A stretch of DNA of 13,624 nt from Victivallales bacterium (GCA_016285335.1 JAEEQO010000065.1:1-13624); one strand, 5' to 3'. Counted from the stretch's first letter, positions 1-10,092 are shown. The notes: generated from the sequence alone by a model not told the origin. Numbers and translations are program-made.

Positions 1-63
1 TTCTCATGATTTCAGAATACGCGAACTGCGCGGCGTTCCGAAGAAAAAAGAACGCCATCATAT

Positions 64-91
64 ATTTTAAGACAAAAAGCCAATAATTCAA
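64..91 (-). promoter_or_regulatory. Possible leftward sigma-70-type promoter
   Basis: On the minus strand a TTGAAT -35-like box (86-91) is followed after 16 bp by a TAAAAT -10-like box (64-69). An ATG lies on the minus strand at 7-5, about 50 bases past the expected start of transcription, but it has no good Shine-Dalgarno sequence and the gene would run off the window. The A/T-tract block at 104-131 sits just upstream of the -35 box, where an UP element or bent DNA would lie. The call rests only on box spacing and context. AT-rich sequence gives such matches by chance, so confidence is low. Confidence 0.33.
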
Positions 92-103
92 ATGAAGTCG
101 CGC

Positions 104-131
104 TTTTTTTGAGTTTTTTTTGCGTTTTTTT
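104..131. other. Three phased T-tracts (predicted bent DNA)
   Basis: Runs of 7, 8 and 7 T start at 104, 114 and 125, separated by GAG and GCG. The starts are 10 and 11 bp apart, close to one helical turn, which is the arrangement known to give intrinsic curvature. The block lies between the end of the M16 peptidase gene and the possible leftward promoter at 64-91, and could act as its UP element. No convincing hairpin precedes it on the minus strand: only a 5-bp CGGGG/CCCCG match with a 19-base loop. I therefore do not call it a terminator of the peptidase operon. Confidence 0.6.
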
Positions 132-168
132 GCGAAACGGGGACACGGAAGCGGAAGAATGCCCCGGA

Positions 169-2745
169 TCAGCGCTTCTTTGCGGCTTTTTTCACGGCTT
201 TTTTCTCAATGCGGGGATGCGCGATTACGGAGTAAAGCTCCACGCCTTTCAGATCGCGTTTCAGACGACGGTTTAGCTCCGCCCGCGTGAGCTTGTCGAG
301 CTGTTCGCGGCGTGTCCACGGCTGGAGCGCGTCCCCGATCAGGTAGTGTTCCAGAGCGGCCTGTTTCGCCAGTGAGCCGGAGGTCGCGGCGTCAAACGCG
401 TATTTCCGGGCGGCGAGAGCGGCGTCGAACTCGTCCTTGTCCAGCCCGTTGGTCGCGAGGCGGCGGAATTCGTCAAGAAGCATGGTGCGGACCTCAAAGA
501 CATGGTCGTCCGACGTGGATGCCGCGAACGCGGACAGCCCGACGCCGAAGCCGTATGAACGCAGAAAGCCTGTCCAGTAGGCAAGGCCCTTTTCGCCGCG
601 CACGGTCTTGAAGAGCTTCGACGACATGCCGTTTTCCGCGTTCAGGACCAGATCCCAGACCAGGTCGGAAGTCTCCACCCCGCACGAACGGAATCCGCAG
701 GTCACGACCGCCTGATTCCGCTGCTCCAGCGCGGCAGCGAGATTGGTCGGCCGCGTCGGCTTCGGCGGAGCGGGGCGCTTCGGCGCAGGCGCGTTCCAGC
801 GTCCGGCGGAAAAAACCTCCTGAGCGGCGGCGCGGGCCTGTTTTGCCGAAATCGCGCCGGAAAAAGCCAGACATGCCGACTTCGCGGACAGCGCCCGGTT
901 CCTGTAGAAATCCCTCAGCTTCGCGGCGGACGCTTTCTCCAGGGCGGCGAGCGAGGTCTCCGGTCTGCGTCCGTAAGGGTGATCCGCACCGAGAACAAGC
1001 TCTTTCAGGCGGGCGAACGCGACCGTGTCCGGCTGAAGCATCTGGCTTTCGAGCTCGCGGATCAGGTTTGTCTTTTCCCGTTCGACGGCCTCGGCGGGGA
1101 ACGCCGGTTCGGTTGCGATCGTCGCGGCGAGCCTGACCGCGCGGCGGAAGCTTTTCCGCGGGAACTGGAGCGTCAGGAACATGGAGTTGTTGCCCGCGGT
1201 GCAGTCGGCTGCGATCGCGTAATCGGCGAGGATTTCGGCGAGTTCCGCTTCATCGTATTTGCCGGCGCCGCAGAAGATCGCCTCGGAAACGAGGCGCGAG
1301 AACATGCTTTCGGAGGCGGATTCGAATGCAACGGCGCAGGGCAGCACGAGCGTGATCTCCGCCATCGTCCGCGTCGGGTCCTCCAGCAGAAGCATGGTCT
1401 GGCCGGTCTTTGCCGTTTCGACGACGGGCCGGGGCAGGGCGGGCGCGTATTTCCCGCAGGATGCCTTTTTCGCTTTGCCCGCGTCTTCCGGGGCCATGCG
1501 GACGCATGTGACGTCATCGGGGGCAAGCATGGTGCGGAGGATTTCCGCCACGTCGTCCGGCGTGACGGCGTCGAGCTCGCGCAGGATGACGTTCAGGTCG
1601 CAGCTGCCGTTCATGCGGACCGAGCCCGAAATGAGTCCGGCGAAGTCGGACGGCGTTTCGAACCGGCTGAGGATCTCCGCCTCGACGGCGGCGCGGGCAC
1701 GGGCGATCTCGCGTTTCGTGACCGGGCGGCCGCGGAAATCGCGGAGCACGTCATGGAACCCTGCCTGCATCGCGTCCATTTTCGCAGGATCGCCCTCGAA
1801 CGCCGTGAAGAAGAACCCCTGTCCGTCCTGAAACATCACGTAATCGGCCCAGGAGTCCGCGATCAGGGCGTTTTCGATATGCATGGCGCGGTAGACGCGT
1901 CCCGATTCGTCGTCGAACAGGAACGCGAGCACGCGCAACGCGGCGTTTTCGCGCGGCGTGAGGTCGTGGAGCTGCCACCCGAACGCGAGGAACGCCAGCG
2001 AGTCCTTCCAGGTCAGGTCGACCGTGTGGCGGCCTGACCGTGCGAACGGCCTTGCCGGAACATCTTCGCGGAACGAATCCGGCTGCCAGTCTTCGAGCTT
2101 GGAGCGCAGTTCGGCGAGCACGGCGTCGGCGTCGAAACGCCCGGCGATGTAGAACGCCATGCGTTCGGGCGTGTAGCGGCGGCGGTGGTACGCCATCATC
2201 TGTTCGCGCGTCACGGATTTGAGCAGATGGTCGTATCCGATGATCGGCACGCGGTACGGACTGCCGCGGAAAAGCTCGCCCAGCATGTTTTCATAAACGC
2301 TGAGGCGCGGGCTGTCCAGCCGCATGCGGCTTTCGTTCAGGATCACGTCCTTTTCCCGCGAGAACTCGTCCTCGGGGAAGAGCGGCTCGCGCATCATGGA
2401 CGCGAGCATGCGGACCCCCTCGACGGCGTCCGCCGCGGGCAGGTTGATGTAGTAGAACGTCTGGTCCTGGCTCGTGAACGCGTTCAGGCTGCCGCCGCGG
2501 GCGTTCACGCGGTCGGCGATCTCGGTGTGTCCGGGGAAGCTCTTCGTGCCGCCGAACATCATGTGTTCGAGGAAATGCGACAGTCCGCTGCCGAGGTCGG
2601 CGCCTTCGTTCGCGCTGCCGGTGTTTACGCAGACGTTGCAGCTCACGGTGCGGACGCCCGGCATGGGGCAGAGAAAGATGCGGATGCCGTTGTTCAGGCG
2701 GTGTTCGCGGACGAGGTCGAGCAGGGGCAGGGCGGTTTCGGACAT
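169..2745 (-). CDS. M16 family zinc metallopeptidase (insulinase/pitrilysin-like), full-length two-half form
   Basis: An 858-residue zinc endopeptidase of the inverzincin clan. The N-terminal half carries the inverted zinc motif HFLEH (His57, Glu60, His61), with Glu138 in the REKDVILNE stretch as the expected third metal ligand about 80 residues on. The second half (from about residue 445) keeps the M16 fold, including a HPYGRRP segment near 590-600 and an RGEKGLAYW segment, but it has no HxxEH and should be the catalytically dead partner domain. Size fits the roughly 900-residue single-chain members, rather than the split 420-residue form. No signal peptide is visible, so a cytoplasmic role is likely. 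The last 15 residues are Lys/Ala-rich. It is the third gene of a leftward operon, 75 bp after the Minf_1886-family gene. A GGAG lies 10 bases before ATG 2745. The substrate is unknown. Confidence 0.93.
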   Translation of the reverse strand: MSETALPLLDLVREHRLNNGIRIFLCPMPGVRTVSCNVCVNTGSANEGADLGSGLSHFLEHMMFGGTKSFPGHTEIADRVNARGGSLNAFTSQDQTFYYINLPAADAVEGVRMLASMMREPLFPEDEFSREKDVILNESRMRLDSPRLSVYENMLGELFRGSPYRVPIIGYDHLLKSVTREQMMAYHRRRYTPERMAFYIAGRFDADAVLAELRSKLEDWQPDSFREDVPARPFARSGRHTVDLTWKDSLAFLAFGWQLHDLTPRENAALRVLAFLFDDESGRVYRAMHIENALIADSWADYVMFQDGQGFFFTAFEGDPAKMDAMQAGFHDVLRDFRGRPVTKREIARARAAVEAEILSRFETPSDFAGLISGSVRMNGSCDLNVILRELDAVTPDDVAEILRTMLAPDDVTCVRMAPEDAGKAKKASCGKYAPALPRPVVETAKTGQTMLLLEDPTRTMAEITLVLPCAVAFESASESMFSRLVSEAIFCGAGKYDEAELAEILADYAIAADCTAGNNSMFLTLQFPRKSFRRAVRLAATIATEPAFPAEAVEREKTNLIRELESQMLQPDTVAFARLKELVLGADHPYGRRPETSLAALEKASAAKLRDFYRNRALSAKSACLAFSGAISAKQARAAAQEVFSAGRWNAPAPKRPAPPKPTRPTNLAAALEQRNQAVVTCGFRSCGVETSDLVWDLVLNAENGMSSKLFKTVRGEKGLAYWTGFLRSYGFGVGLSAFAASTSDDHVFEVRTMLLDEFRRLATNGLDKDEFDAALAARKYAFDAATSGSLAKQAALEHYLIGDALQPWTRREQLDKLTRAELNRRLKRDLKGVELYSVIAHPRIEKKAVKKAAKKR

Positions 2746-2746
2746 G

Positions 2747-2760
2747 AGGAGGTTTCTCCC
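2747..2760 (-). promoter_or_regulatory. Hairpin covering the M16 gene Shine-Dalgarno
   Basis: In the mRNA a GGGAG (complement of 2756-2760) and a CTCCT (complement of 2747-2751) can pair around a 4-base AAAC loop, ending one base before the start codon. The GGAG in the 5' arm is the only Shine-Dalgarno-like sequence for this gene, so folding would hide it. The pairing is short, five pairs including one G-U, and regulation is only inferred. Confidence 0.35.
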
Positions 2761-2820
2761 GGTTATATGGTTCGAGGAGGCGAGAGGGCGGAGACGTGCG
2801 GGGCGCCGTTATGATGCGCT

Positions 2821-3264
2821 TCAGGCGTCGATGACCGGCAGCGGGCCGGGATCGGCGGCGGGAGCGGGACGGTTCCCGAAGCTCCGGCGGACGATCTCCC
2901 GCGCCACATAGATCAGGTCGGGCACGACGTCGAAATCCTCGATGCGGTCGTTCGGACCGGCGGAGAGCACGCCCGCGTCGATGAGGTTATAGACGATGTT
3001 TCCGGCGTCGCGTCCGCTGAGGATGTTCCAGTGGCGGAGCATGTCCGGTGCCAGGAAAAAGTAGGTGCTGACCGCGTATTCGAGCATGCCCTGGATCAGC
3101 TGGGCGCCGCTCACGTGGCGTGTGCCGAGCGGACGCCCCTGCTTCGAGAGCTTGTTCACGGTGTAGGAGACGGCGTTGTTCATGAAGATGTACGCATGGG
3201 CGTCGTAGCGGGGATCCTTTTCCAGGATCTGCACGAGCGAATCCTTCCACTCCAGGTCTTCCAT
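2821..3264 (-). CDS. Minf_1886 family protein of unknown function
   Basis: A 147-residue protein that matches my memory of the Minf_1886 family, small uncharacterised proteins found mainly in Planctomycetes and Verrucomicrobia. Family landmarks in order: RYDAHAYIF (residues 19-27), RHVSGAQLIQG (49-59), a stretch ending in LRHWNI (76-81), GNIVYNLIDAGVL (88-100) and NDRIEDFDVV (105-114). A Pro/Ala-rich tail (from about 131) lies outside the conserved core. There is no signal peptide or membrane segment. ATG 3264 is chosen because GGAGG lies 5 bases upstream and the conserved region begins right after it; the same frame stays open further upstream over the preceding gene, where the residues are an out-of-frame shadow. 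It is the middle gene of a leftward operon, 29 bp after the TPR-like gene. Its biochemical role is unknown. Confidence 0.88.
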   Translation of the reverse strand: MEDLEWKDSLVQILEKDPRYDAHAYIFMNNAVSYTVNKLSKQGRPLGTRHVSGAQLIQGMLEYAVSTYFFLAPDMLRHWNILSGRDAGNIVYNLIDAGVLSAGPNDRIEDFDVVPDLIYVAREIVRRSFGNRPAPAADPGPLPVIDA

Positions 3265-3293
3265 GTCGGCCTCCGTTCGGTTCGAGGGTGCGG

Positions 3294-4091
3294 TCAGCGG
3301 TAGCGGACGGACTGCTGGATGCGCGGGAGCTTCGGCTCTTCGAGCTGGAGCGCGTACCAGGCTTCGGCGAGCGGAGCGTTGGAGAACTGCTTGACTTTGC
3401 CGTTCAGAAGCAGTTCGCGGTTCTTCTCCAGCACTTCGTTGGAGGTCAGCTTGTGCGCGTCCGCGAGCGCGGCGATGGCGTCGTCGATGCGGTTCTGCTT
3501 CACGAGCATCCAGGAATAAGTGGCGTACGGGATCACGGCGTTGTCGCCTTTGAAGCGGCGGCAGCGGGTCTTGAAGAACTTGTCGAGCTTCGGATCGTTG
3601 TTTTTGTACATGCGGACCAGCCGGATCGTGATGCTCTGGGCGTCGAAGAACATGCAGTGCGGGATCAGCTTGTCGACCTCGTCGAACTTCTTCTGCTGGA
3701 ACAGGAACGCCATCTTCATGGTGTTCACCTGGCGCTTCATCAGGAAGCTCCACGGGTAGAGCGGCTTGAAGAGGTCGAGCGCTTCGATCATGCGGTCAAG
3801 CCCGGCCTGCTGTTCGCGTTCCAGGATCTGCATCATCTGCTTCGGGCTGCCGGTCGGACGGTGCATCATGCGGTTCTGCATCCCCTGGATCTTCTGCTGA
3901 ATCTCCAGCATCAGCGCCTGAAGCTTCGTGTTGATCTTCTTCGACTGCATCCGCAGGATCAGGGAAATGACGAGGTGGATGATCAGGAAGACCGCGATCA
4001 TCATGACGACGACGGCGGAAGTCGGCAGCCCGCGGTAGGACGCGGCGCCGACGAGCAGGGCGGCGATCAGGGAAATCAGAAGTGTCAGCAT
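3294..4091 (-). CDS. Membrane-anchored, helical TPR-like protein of unknown function
   Basis: A 265-residue protein with two predicted N-terminal membrane helices (about 2-18 and 25-47) joined by a short turn. A Gln/Met/Lys-rich probable coiled coil follows (about 50-105), then a helical C-terminal part with TPR-like helix pairs, for example around 124-146 (FQQKKFDEVDKLIP) and 186-214 (YSWMLVKQNRIDDAIAALADA). I do not recognise a named family. ATG 4091 is chosen because GAAAGG lies 8 bases upstream and the product then begins directly with the membrane segment. The frame stays open to 4394, but that extension would cover the promoter region and reads as low-complexity basic sequence. It is the first gene of the operon with the Minf_1886-family and M16 genes, so it may anchor a membrane-associated complex; that is inference. 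Confidence 0.85.
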   Translation of the reverse strand: MLTLLISLIAALLVGAASYRGLPTSAVVVMMIAVFLIIHLVISLILRMQSKKINTKLQALMLEIQQKIQGMQNRMMHRPTGSPKQMMQILEREQQAGLDRMIEALDLFKPLYPWSFLMKRQVNTMKMAFLFQQKKFDEVDKLIPHCMFFDAQSITIRLVRMYKNNDPKLDKFFKTRCRRFKGDNAVIPYATYSWMLVKQNRIDDAIAALADAHKLTSNEVLEKNRELLLNGKVKQFSNAPLAEAWYALQLEEPKLPRIQQSVRYR

Positions 4092-4118
4092 GTTCGATAC
4101 CTTTCCGGTGAAAAATTC

Positions 4119-4160
4119 ATTATAAACAAATAAAATACACCGTATTCGGAAAAAAGGCAA
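4119..4160 (-). promoter_or_regulatory. Promoter of the leftward TPR-like / Minf_1886 / M16 operon
   Basis: The minus strand has TTGCCT (4155-4160), 17 bp, then TATTTT (4132-4137). A perfect TATAAT also lies closer to the gene (4119-4124) but without a good -35 at 16-18 bp. Either could set the transcription start, giving a leader of roughly 20-35 bases before ATG 4091. The TTGCCTTTTTT stretch resembles the -35 regions of the ygiQ and ankyrin promoters in this window. Confidence 0.5.
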
Positions 4161-4181
4161 CCCCGGAACGGGAAAAAAGGC
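4148..4181. repeat. Direct repeat GGAAAAAAGGC, two copies 23 bp apart
   Basis: Identical 11-mers occur at 4148-4158 and 4171-4181. The nearer copy overlaps the -35 box of the leftward operon promoter and the other lies about two helical turns upstream, so both face the same side of the helix. This could be a paired regulator site or simply A-tract promoter architecture. Confidence 0.5.
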
Positions 4182-4270
4182 GGTTTCCGCGGCATATTTT
4201 CCAATAAAAGAAAACGGGGCGGATATGGAACCGTGACAGGGGCAGGGGCTTTTGCCCGAATGTCTTTGTT

Positions 4271-4290
4271 CCGGCGACCGGGATCGCCGG
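4271..4290. promoter_or_regulatory. Perfect 7-bp palindrome next to the ygiQ -35 box
   Basis: CCGGCGA (4271-4277) and TCGCCGG (4284-4290) are perfect inverted copies around a 6-base spacer. The palindrome ends 2 bp before the TTGCAT -35 box of ygiQ. A dimeric regulator site is possible. As an RNA hairpin it lacks a directly adjoining T run and has no known gene to terminate. Confidence 0.4.
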
Positions 4291-4292
4291 GA

Positions 4293-4320
4293 TTGCATTT
4301 TGTTTTTTTTGCTGTATATT
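4293..4320 (+). promoter_or_regulatory. ygiQ promoter
   Basis: TTGCAT (4293-4298), a T-rich 16-bp spacer, and TATATT (4315-4320), with TGCTG just before the -10 box. Transcription would start near 4327, leaving a leader of about 48 bases before ATG 4375. The promoter rules out the longer ygiQ frame that starts at 4252. Confidence 0.6.
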
Positions 4321-4374
4321 TTCTGTAAAAATGTTTTTCCGCAGAATAAACCGAACCTGAACCGAACCCGGATC

Positions 4375-6183
4375 ATGCCGCGCCCCGACCTCACAGCTTT
4401 CGTCCCGATGACCCGCGAGGAAATGCTCGCCCGCGGCTGGGACGCCGTCGACGTCCTGATCGTGACTGGCGACGCTTACGTGGACCATCCGACGTTCGGA
4501 CCGCCGCTCATCGCGCGCGTGCTGCTGGACGCCGGCTACCGCGTGGGGATCGTCGCCCAGCCGGACTGGAAGGACCCGGACAGCGTGAAGACGTTCGGGC
4601 GGCCGCTGCTCGGGTGCGGCGTGGCGAGCGGCAACATGGACTCCATGGTGAAGCTCTACACCGCGGGCCGCCGCCTCCGGCACGAGGACATGTATTCGCC
4701 GGGCGGAAAGACGGGGCTGTGTCCGCCTCACGCCTCAGTCGTCTACAGCCAGCTCGTGCGGCAGGCGTTTCCGGGGCTGCCGGTGATCCTCGGCGGCGTC
4801 GAGGCGAGCCTGCGGCGCGTGGCGCATTACGATTACTGGCAGGACAAGATGCGTCCCTCCGTGCTGGTCGACGCGAAGGCCGACCTGCTGTGCTACGGCA
4901 TGGGCGAGCTTACCATGCTGGAGATATTCGACCGCATCAAACGGAATCAGCCGCTCGACGGCATCCGCGGCACGTGCCGTTACCTCGGCGGACGCGAAAG
5001 CGCGGCGTTCACGCCGGACGATTCGTGCGTGATGCTGCCGTCCTGCGAGGACCTTTCCGCCGACAAGGACGCCATCATGCGCCAGACGAAGACCGTCGAG
5101 GCGGAAATGAATCCGTGGAACGGACGCCGCCTGGTCCAGTGGACCCGCGGCCGCATCCTGCTCGTCGAGCCGCCGCGCCCGCCGATGACCTCCGCCGAGT
5201 TCGACCATGTCTGCGAACTGCCGTTCACCGGCCTGCCGCACTGGAGATACACGGAGCGCATTCCTGCGTGGGACGTGATTCGCGACTCGATCCCGGTCGT
5301 GCGCGGATGTCCCGGCGGATGCGCGTTCTGCGGGCTCGTGTCGCATCAGAACCACCATCTCGTTTCGCGGTCGCCGGAAAGCATCGTGCACAGCATCGAA
5401 AAGCTTGCGGCGCAGCCGTTTTTCCACGGCACGATCAGCGACATCGGCGGCGCGGCGGGCAATATTTACGGGCACGGCCCGTTCGACCCCGAAAAATGCA
5501 AAAAATGCCGCCGGATTTCGTGCCTGTTCCCCTCGATCTGCCCGAATTACCACGCGGACGAGAAGCCGCTCATGGACCTGCTCGACCGCATCAAACGTAT
5601 CCCCGGCGTGAAGCACGTCTTCATCAACTCCGGCATCCGCCTCGACCTCGCGCTGCTTCAGCCGCGCCAGACCGAGAAGATCATCCGCGACCACGTAGGC
5701 GGCCAGCTCAGCGTTGCCCCGGAACACCTCGACGGCGAGGTCCTGCGCCTCATGCGGAAAGGGCAGGCGGGCGTATTCGACAAGTTCAAGGATATCTTCG
5801 ACCGCGTGAACGCCGCGACCGGGAAGAAGCAGTTCATGATCCCGTACTTCATTTCGAATTTCCCCGGCTGCACGGAGCGCCACATGCGCGTGGTCGATTC
5901 CTACCTCGCGAAATTCCACTGGAGCACGAAGCAGGTGCAGGACTTCATCCCGCTCGCCATGACCATGGGCTGCGCCATGTACTGCTCGGAGACCACGCCC
6001 GACGGACAGCCGATTCAGGTCAACAAGGGCCTCGCCGAACGCCGCGGCCAGCGCGACATGCTGCGCCGCGACCGCGACGCCGGACCCTCACACAATGGCA
6101 ATAAAACCGAGGGAAAACGTCCGCAGAACGAACGGAAAGGCGGTTGGGACAAGCACGGCGGCCGCAAGCCCCGCCGGAAGTAA
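4375..6183 (+). CDS. ygiQ: YgiQ family radical SAM protein (UPF0313)
   Basis: A 602-residue member of the YgiQ/UPF0313 radical SAM family; the reaction it catalyses is not known. The N-terminal domain has the family signatures TGDAYVDHP (31-39), GNMDSM (86-91), the MYSPGGKTG segment (107-115), GGVEASLRRVAHYDYW (140-155) and LLCYGMGE (171-178). The radical SAM iron-sulfur motif is Cys312-x3-Cys316-x2-Cys319 in RGCPGGCAFCG. A second Cys cluster follows (375, 378, 383, 389; CKKC then RRISC then IC), then HVGGQLSVAPEH. After about residue 550 the chain becomes a basic Lys/Arg/Gly-rich tail. It is shorter than the roughly 740-residue E. coli protein. ATG 4375 is chosen because it lies downstream of the promoter and just before the conserved FVPMTREEM start; no clear Shine-Dalgarno is visible. 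The gene is monocistronic and ends 27 bp before a terminator. Confidence 0.95.
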   Translation: MPRPDLTAFVPMTREEMLARGWDAVDVLIVTGDAYVDHPTFGPPLIARVLLDAGYRVGIVAQPDWKDPDSVKTFGRPLLGCGVASGNMDSMVKLYTAGRRLRHEDMYSPGGKTGLCPPHASVVYSQLVRQAFPGLPVILGGVEASLRRVAHYDYWQDKMRPSVLVDAKADLLCYGMGELTMLEIFDRIKRNQPLDGIRGTCRYLGGRESAAFTPDDSCVMLPSCEDLSADKDAIMRQTKTVEAEMNPWNGRRLVQWTRGRILLVEPPRPPMTSAEFDHVCELPFTGLPHWRYTERIPAWDVIRDSIPVVRGCPGGCAFCGLVSHQNHHLVSRSPESIVHSIEKLAAQPFFHGTISDIGGAAGNIYGHGPFDPEKCKKCRRISCLFPSICPNYHADEKPLMDLLDRIKRIPGVKHVFINSGIRLDLALLQPRQTEKIIRDHVGGQLSVAPEHLDGEVLRLMRKGQAGVFDKFKDIFDRVNAATGKKQFMIPYFISNFPGCTERHMRVVDSYLAKFHWSTKQVQDFIPLAMTMGCAMYCSETTPDGQPIQVNKGLAERRGQRDMLRRDRDAGPSHNGNKTEGKRPQNERKGGWDKHGGRKPRRK

Positions 6184-6205
6184 GCACGATTCCTGTTTAA
6201 ACACG

Positions 6206-6254
6206 AAAAAGCCGGAAGCATCCTGGTCCGGACGCTCCCGGCGTATTTTTTTTT
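6206..6254. terminator. Bidirectional terminator between ygiQ and lacZ
   Basis: Arms GCCGGAAGCATCC (6211-6223) and GGACGCTCCCGGC (6230-6242) pair over 13 positions around a TGGTCC loop. There are two A-C mismatches in the plus-strand RNA, and these become G-U pairs in the minus-strand RNA. Nine T follow on the plus side (6246-6254), and five A precede it (6206-6210), which read as T on the minus strand. It therefore fits termination of both convergent genes: ygiQ stops at 6183 and lacZ at 6265. Confidence 0.85.
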
Positions 6255-6264
6255 AAGGTGAGGA

Positions 6265-9672
<3,408 letters not shown>

Positions 9673-9987
9673 TCAGTCCATGTGGAAGACGAGGCGGAGC
9701 GGGCGCGAGCACGGCTCGTTGTCGGGCTTGCATTCCATGAGGTCGGCGTTGTAATCCCACCACTTGCGGATGCAGGCTTCCTCCTTCAGCGTTTCCGTGG
9801 TCTCGTCGGCCGTGAGGCGGCGGACCGCGAAAAGCATGAGCGTCTCCGGATCGTAGAAGATGGAATAATCGCGGATCCCGGCGAGCGTGTGCGCCTTCAG
9901 GACGTCGGGCCAGATCTCGTCGTGGCGGCGTTTGTATTCTTCGATCACGCCGGGTTTCAGCTTCATGACAAATGCGGATTGTTCCAT
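9673..9987 (-). CDS. rhaM: L-rhamnose mutarotase
   Basis: A 104-residue ferredoxin-like-fold enzyme that interconverts the alpha and beta anomers of L-rhamnose, which speeds entry into the rhamnose isomerase pathway in the cytoplasm. The length equals that of E. coli RhaM (YiiL) and the active-site residues fall at the same numbers as I recall for that protein: Tyr18, His22 (in RRHDEIWP), Tyr41 and Trp76-Trp77. A strong AAGGAG lies 6 bases before ATG 9987. It is the first gene of a leftward operon with the exported beta-galactosidase. No other rhamnose genes (rhaA, rhaB, rhaD) are in the window, so the mutarotase may serve a catabolic pathway encoded elsewhere. There is no signal peptide, in contrast to its operon partner. 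Confidence 0.95.
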   Translation of the reverse strand: MEQSAFVMKLKPGVIEEYKRRHDEIWPDVLKAHTLAGIRDYSIFYDPETLMLFAVRRLTADETTETLKEEACIRKWWDYNADLMECKPDNEPCSRPLRLVFHMD

Positions 9988-10005
9988 CGCGGGCTCCTTT
10001 TCATT

Positions 10006-10035
10006 TGATATGTTTCAGTAAATGGTTCAATATCA
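10006..10035. promoter_or_regulatory. Possible operator in the rhaM leader
   Basis: TGATAT (10006-10011) and ATATCA (10030-10035) are inverted copies with an 18-bp spacer, so their centres are 24 bp apart. The outer copy sits at the expected transcription start of the rhaM-lacZ operon, where a repressor could block it. AT-rich half-sites of this size can occur by chance. Confidence 0.28.
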
Positions 10036-10041
10036 TTCCAT

Positions 10042-10070
10042 AAGATAGCCCGGTTCGGCGAAAATGTCAA
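10042..10070 (-). promoter_or_regulatory. rhaM-lacZ promoter
   Basis: On the minus strand a consensus TTGACA (10065-10070) is followed after exactly 17 bp by TATCTT (10042-10047). Transcription would start near 10035, giving a leader of about 48 bases to ATG 9987. It differs from the other promoters here, whose -35 regions read TTGCaTTTT or similar. Confidence 0.65.
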
Positions 10071-10080
10071 ACAGAAAACA

Positions 10081-10092
10081 TGCGAAAGCGCA
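10081..10092. promoter_or_regulatory. Possible regulator site upstream of the rhaM promoter
   Basis: TGCGAAAGCGCA is an inverted repeat (TGCG and CGCA around four bases), flanked by two CAGAAAA copies (10072-10078 and 10091-10097). It lies roughly 46-57 bp upstream of the expected rhaM transcription start, a usual place for an activator. No regulator gene is nearby to support it. Confidence 0.25.

Noticed and set aside
32..56. GGCGTT/AACGCC inverted repeat with a 13-base loop as a terminator
   Set aside because: The stem is six pairs with a long loop, and no T run follows on the minus strand, so it does not fit an intrinsic terminator.
979..2037. Long plus-strand frame opposite the M16 gene
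   Set aside because: The minus-strand gene has clear catalytic motifs. The opposite frame has a biased composition and no ribosome site or family features.
3288..4133. Plus-strand frame opposite the TPR-like gene
   Set aside because: Antisense shadow rich in Leu/Val/His/Glu/Arg, covering the promoter of the real leftward operon.
4252..4374. N-terminal extension of YgiQ to 4252
   Set aside because: It would translate the -35/-10 region and palindrome, and the residues do not resemble the family.
4092..4394. N-terminal extension of the TPR-like protein to 4394
   Set aside because: It would span both candidate promoters and the direct repeats, has no ribosome site, and the product from 4091 already starts with a membrane segment and has a good Shine-Dalgarno.
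4735..5919. Long minus-strand frame opposite ygiQ
   Set aside because: The plus strand encodes a clear radical SAM protein; the opposite frame is a compositional shadow.
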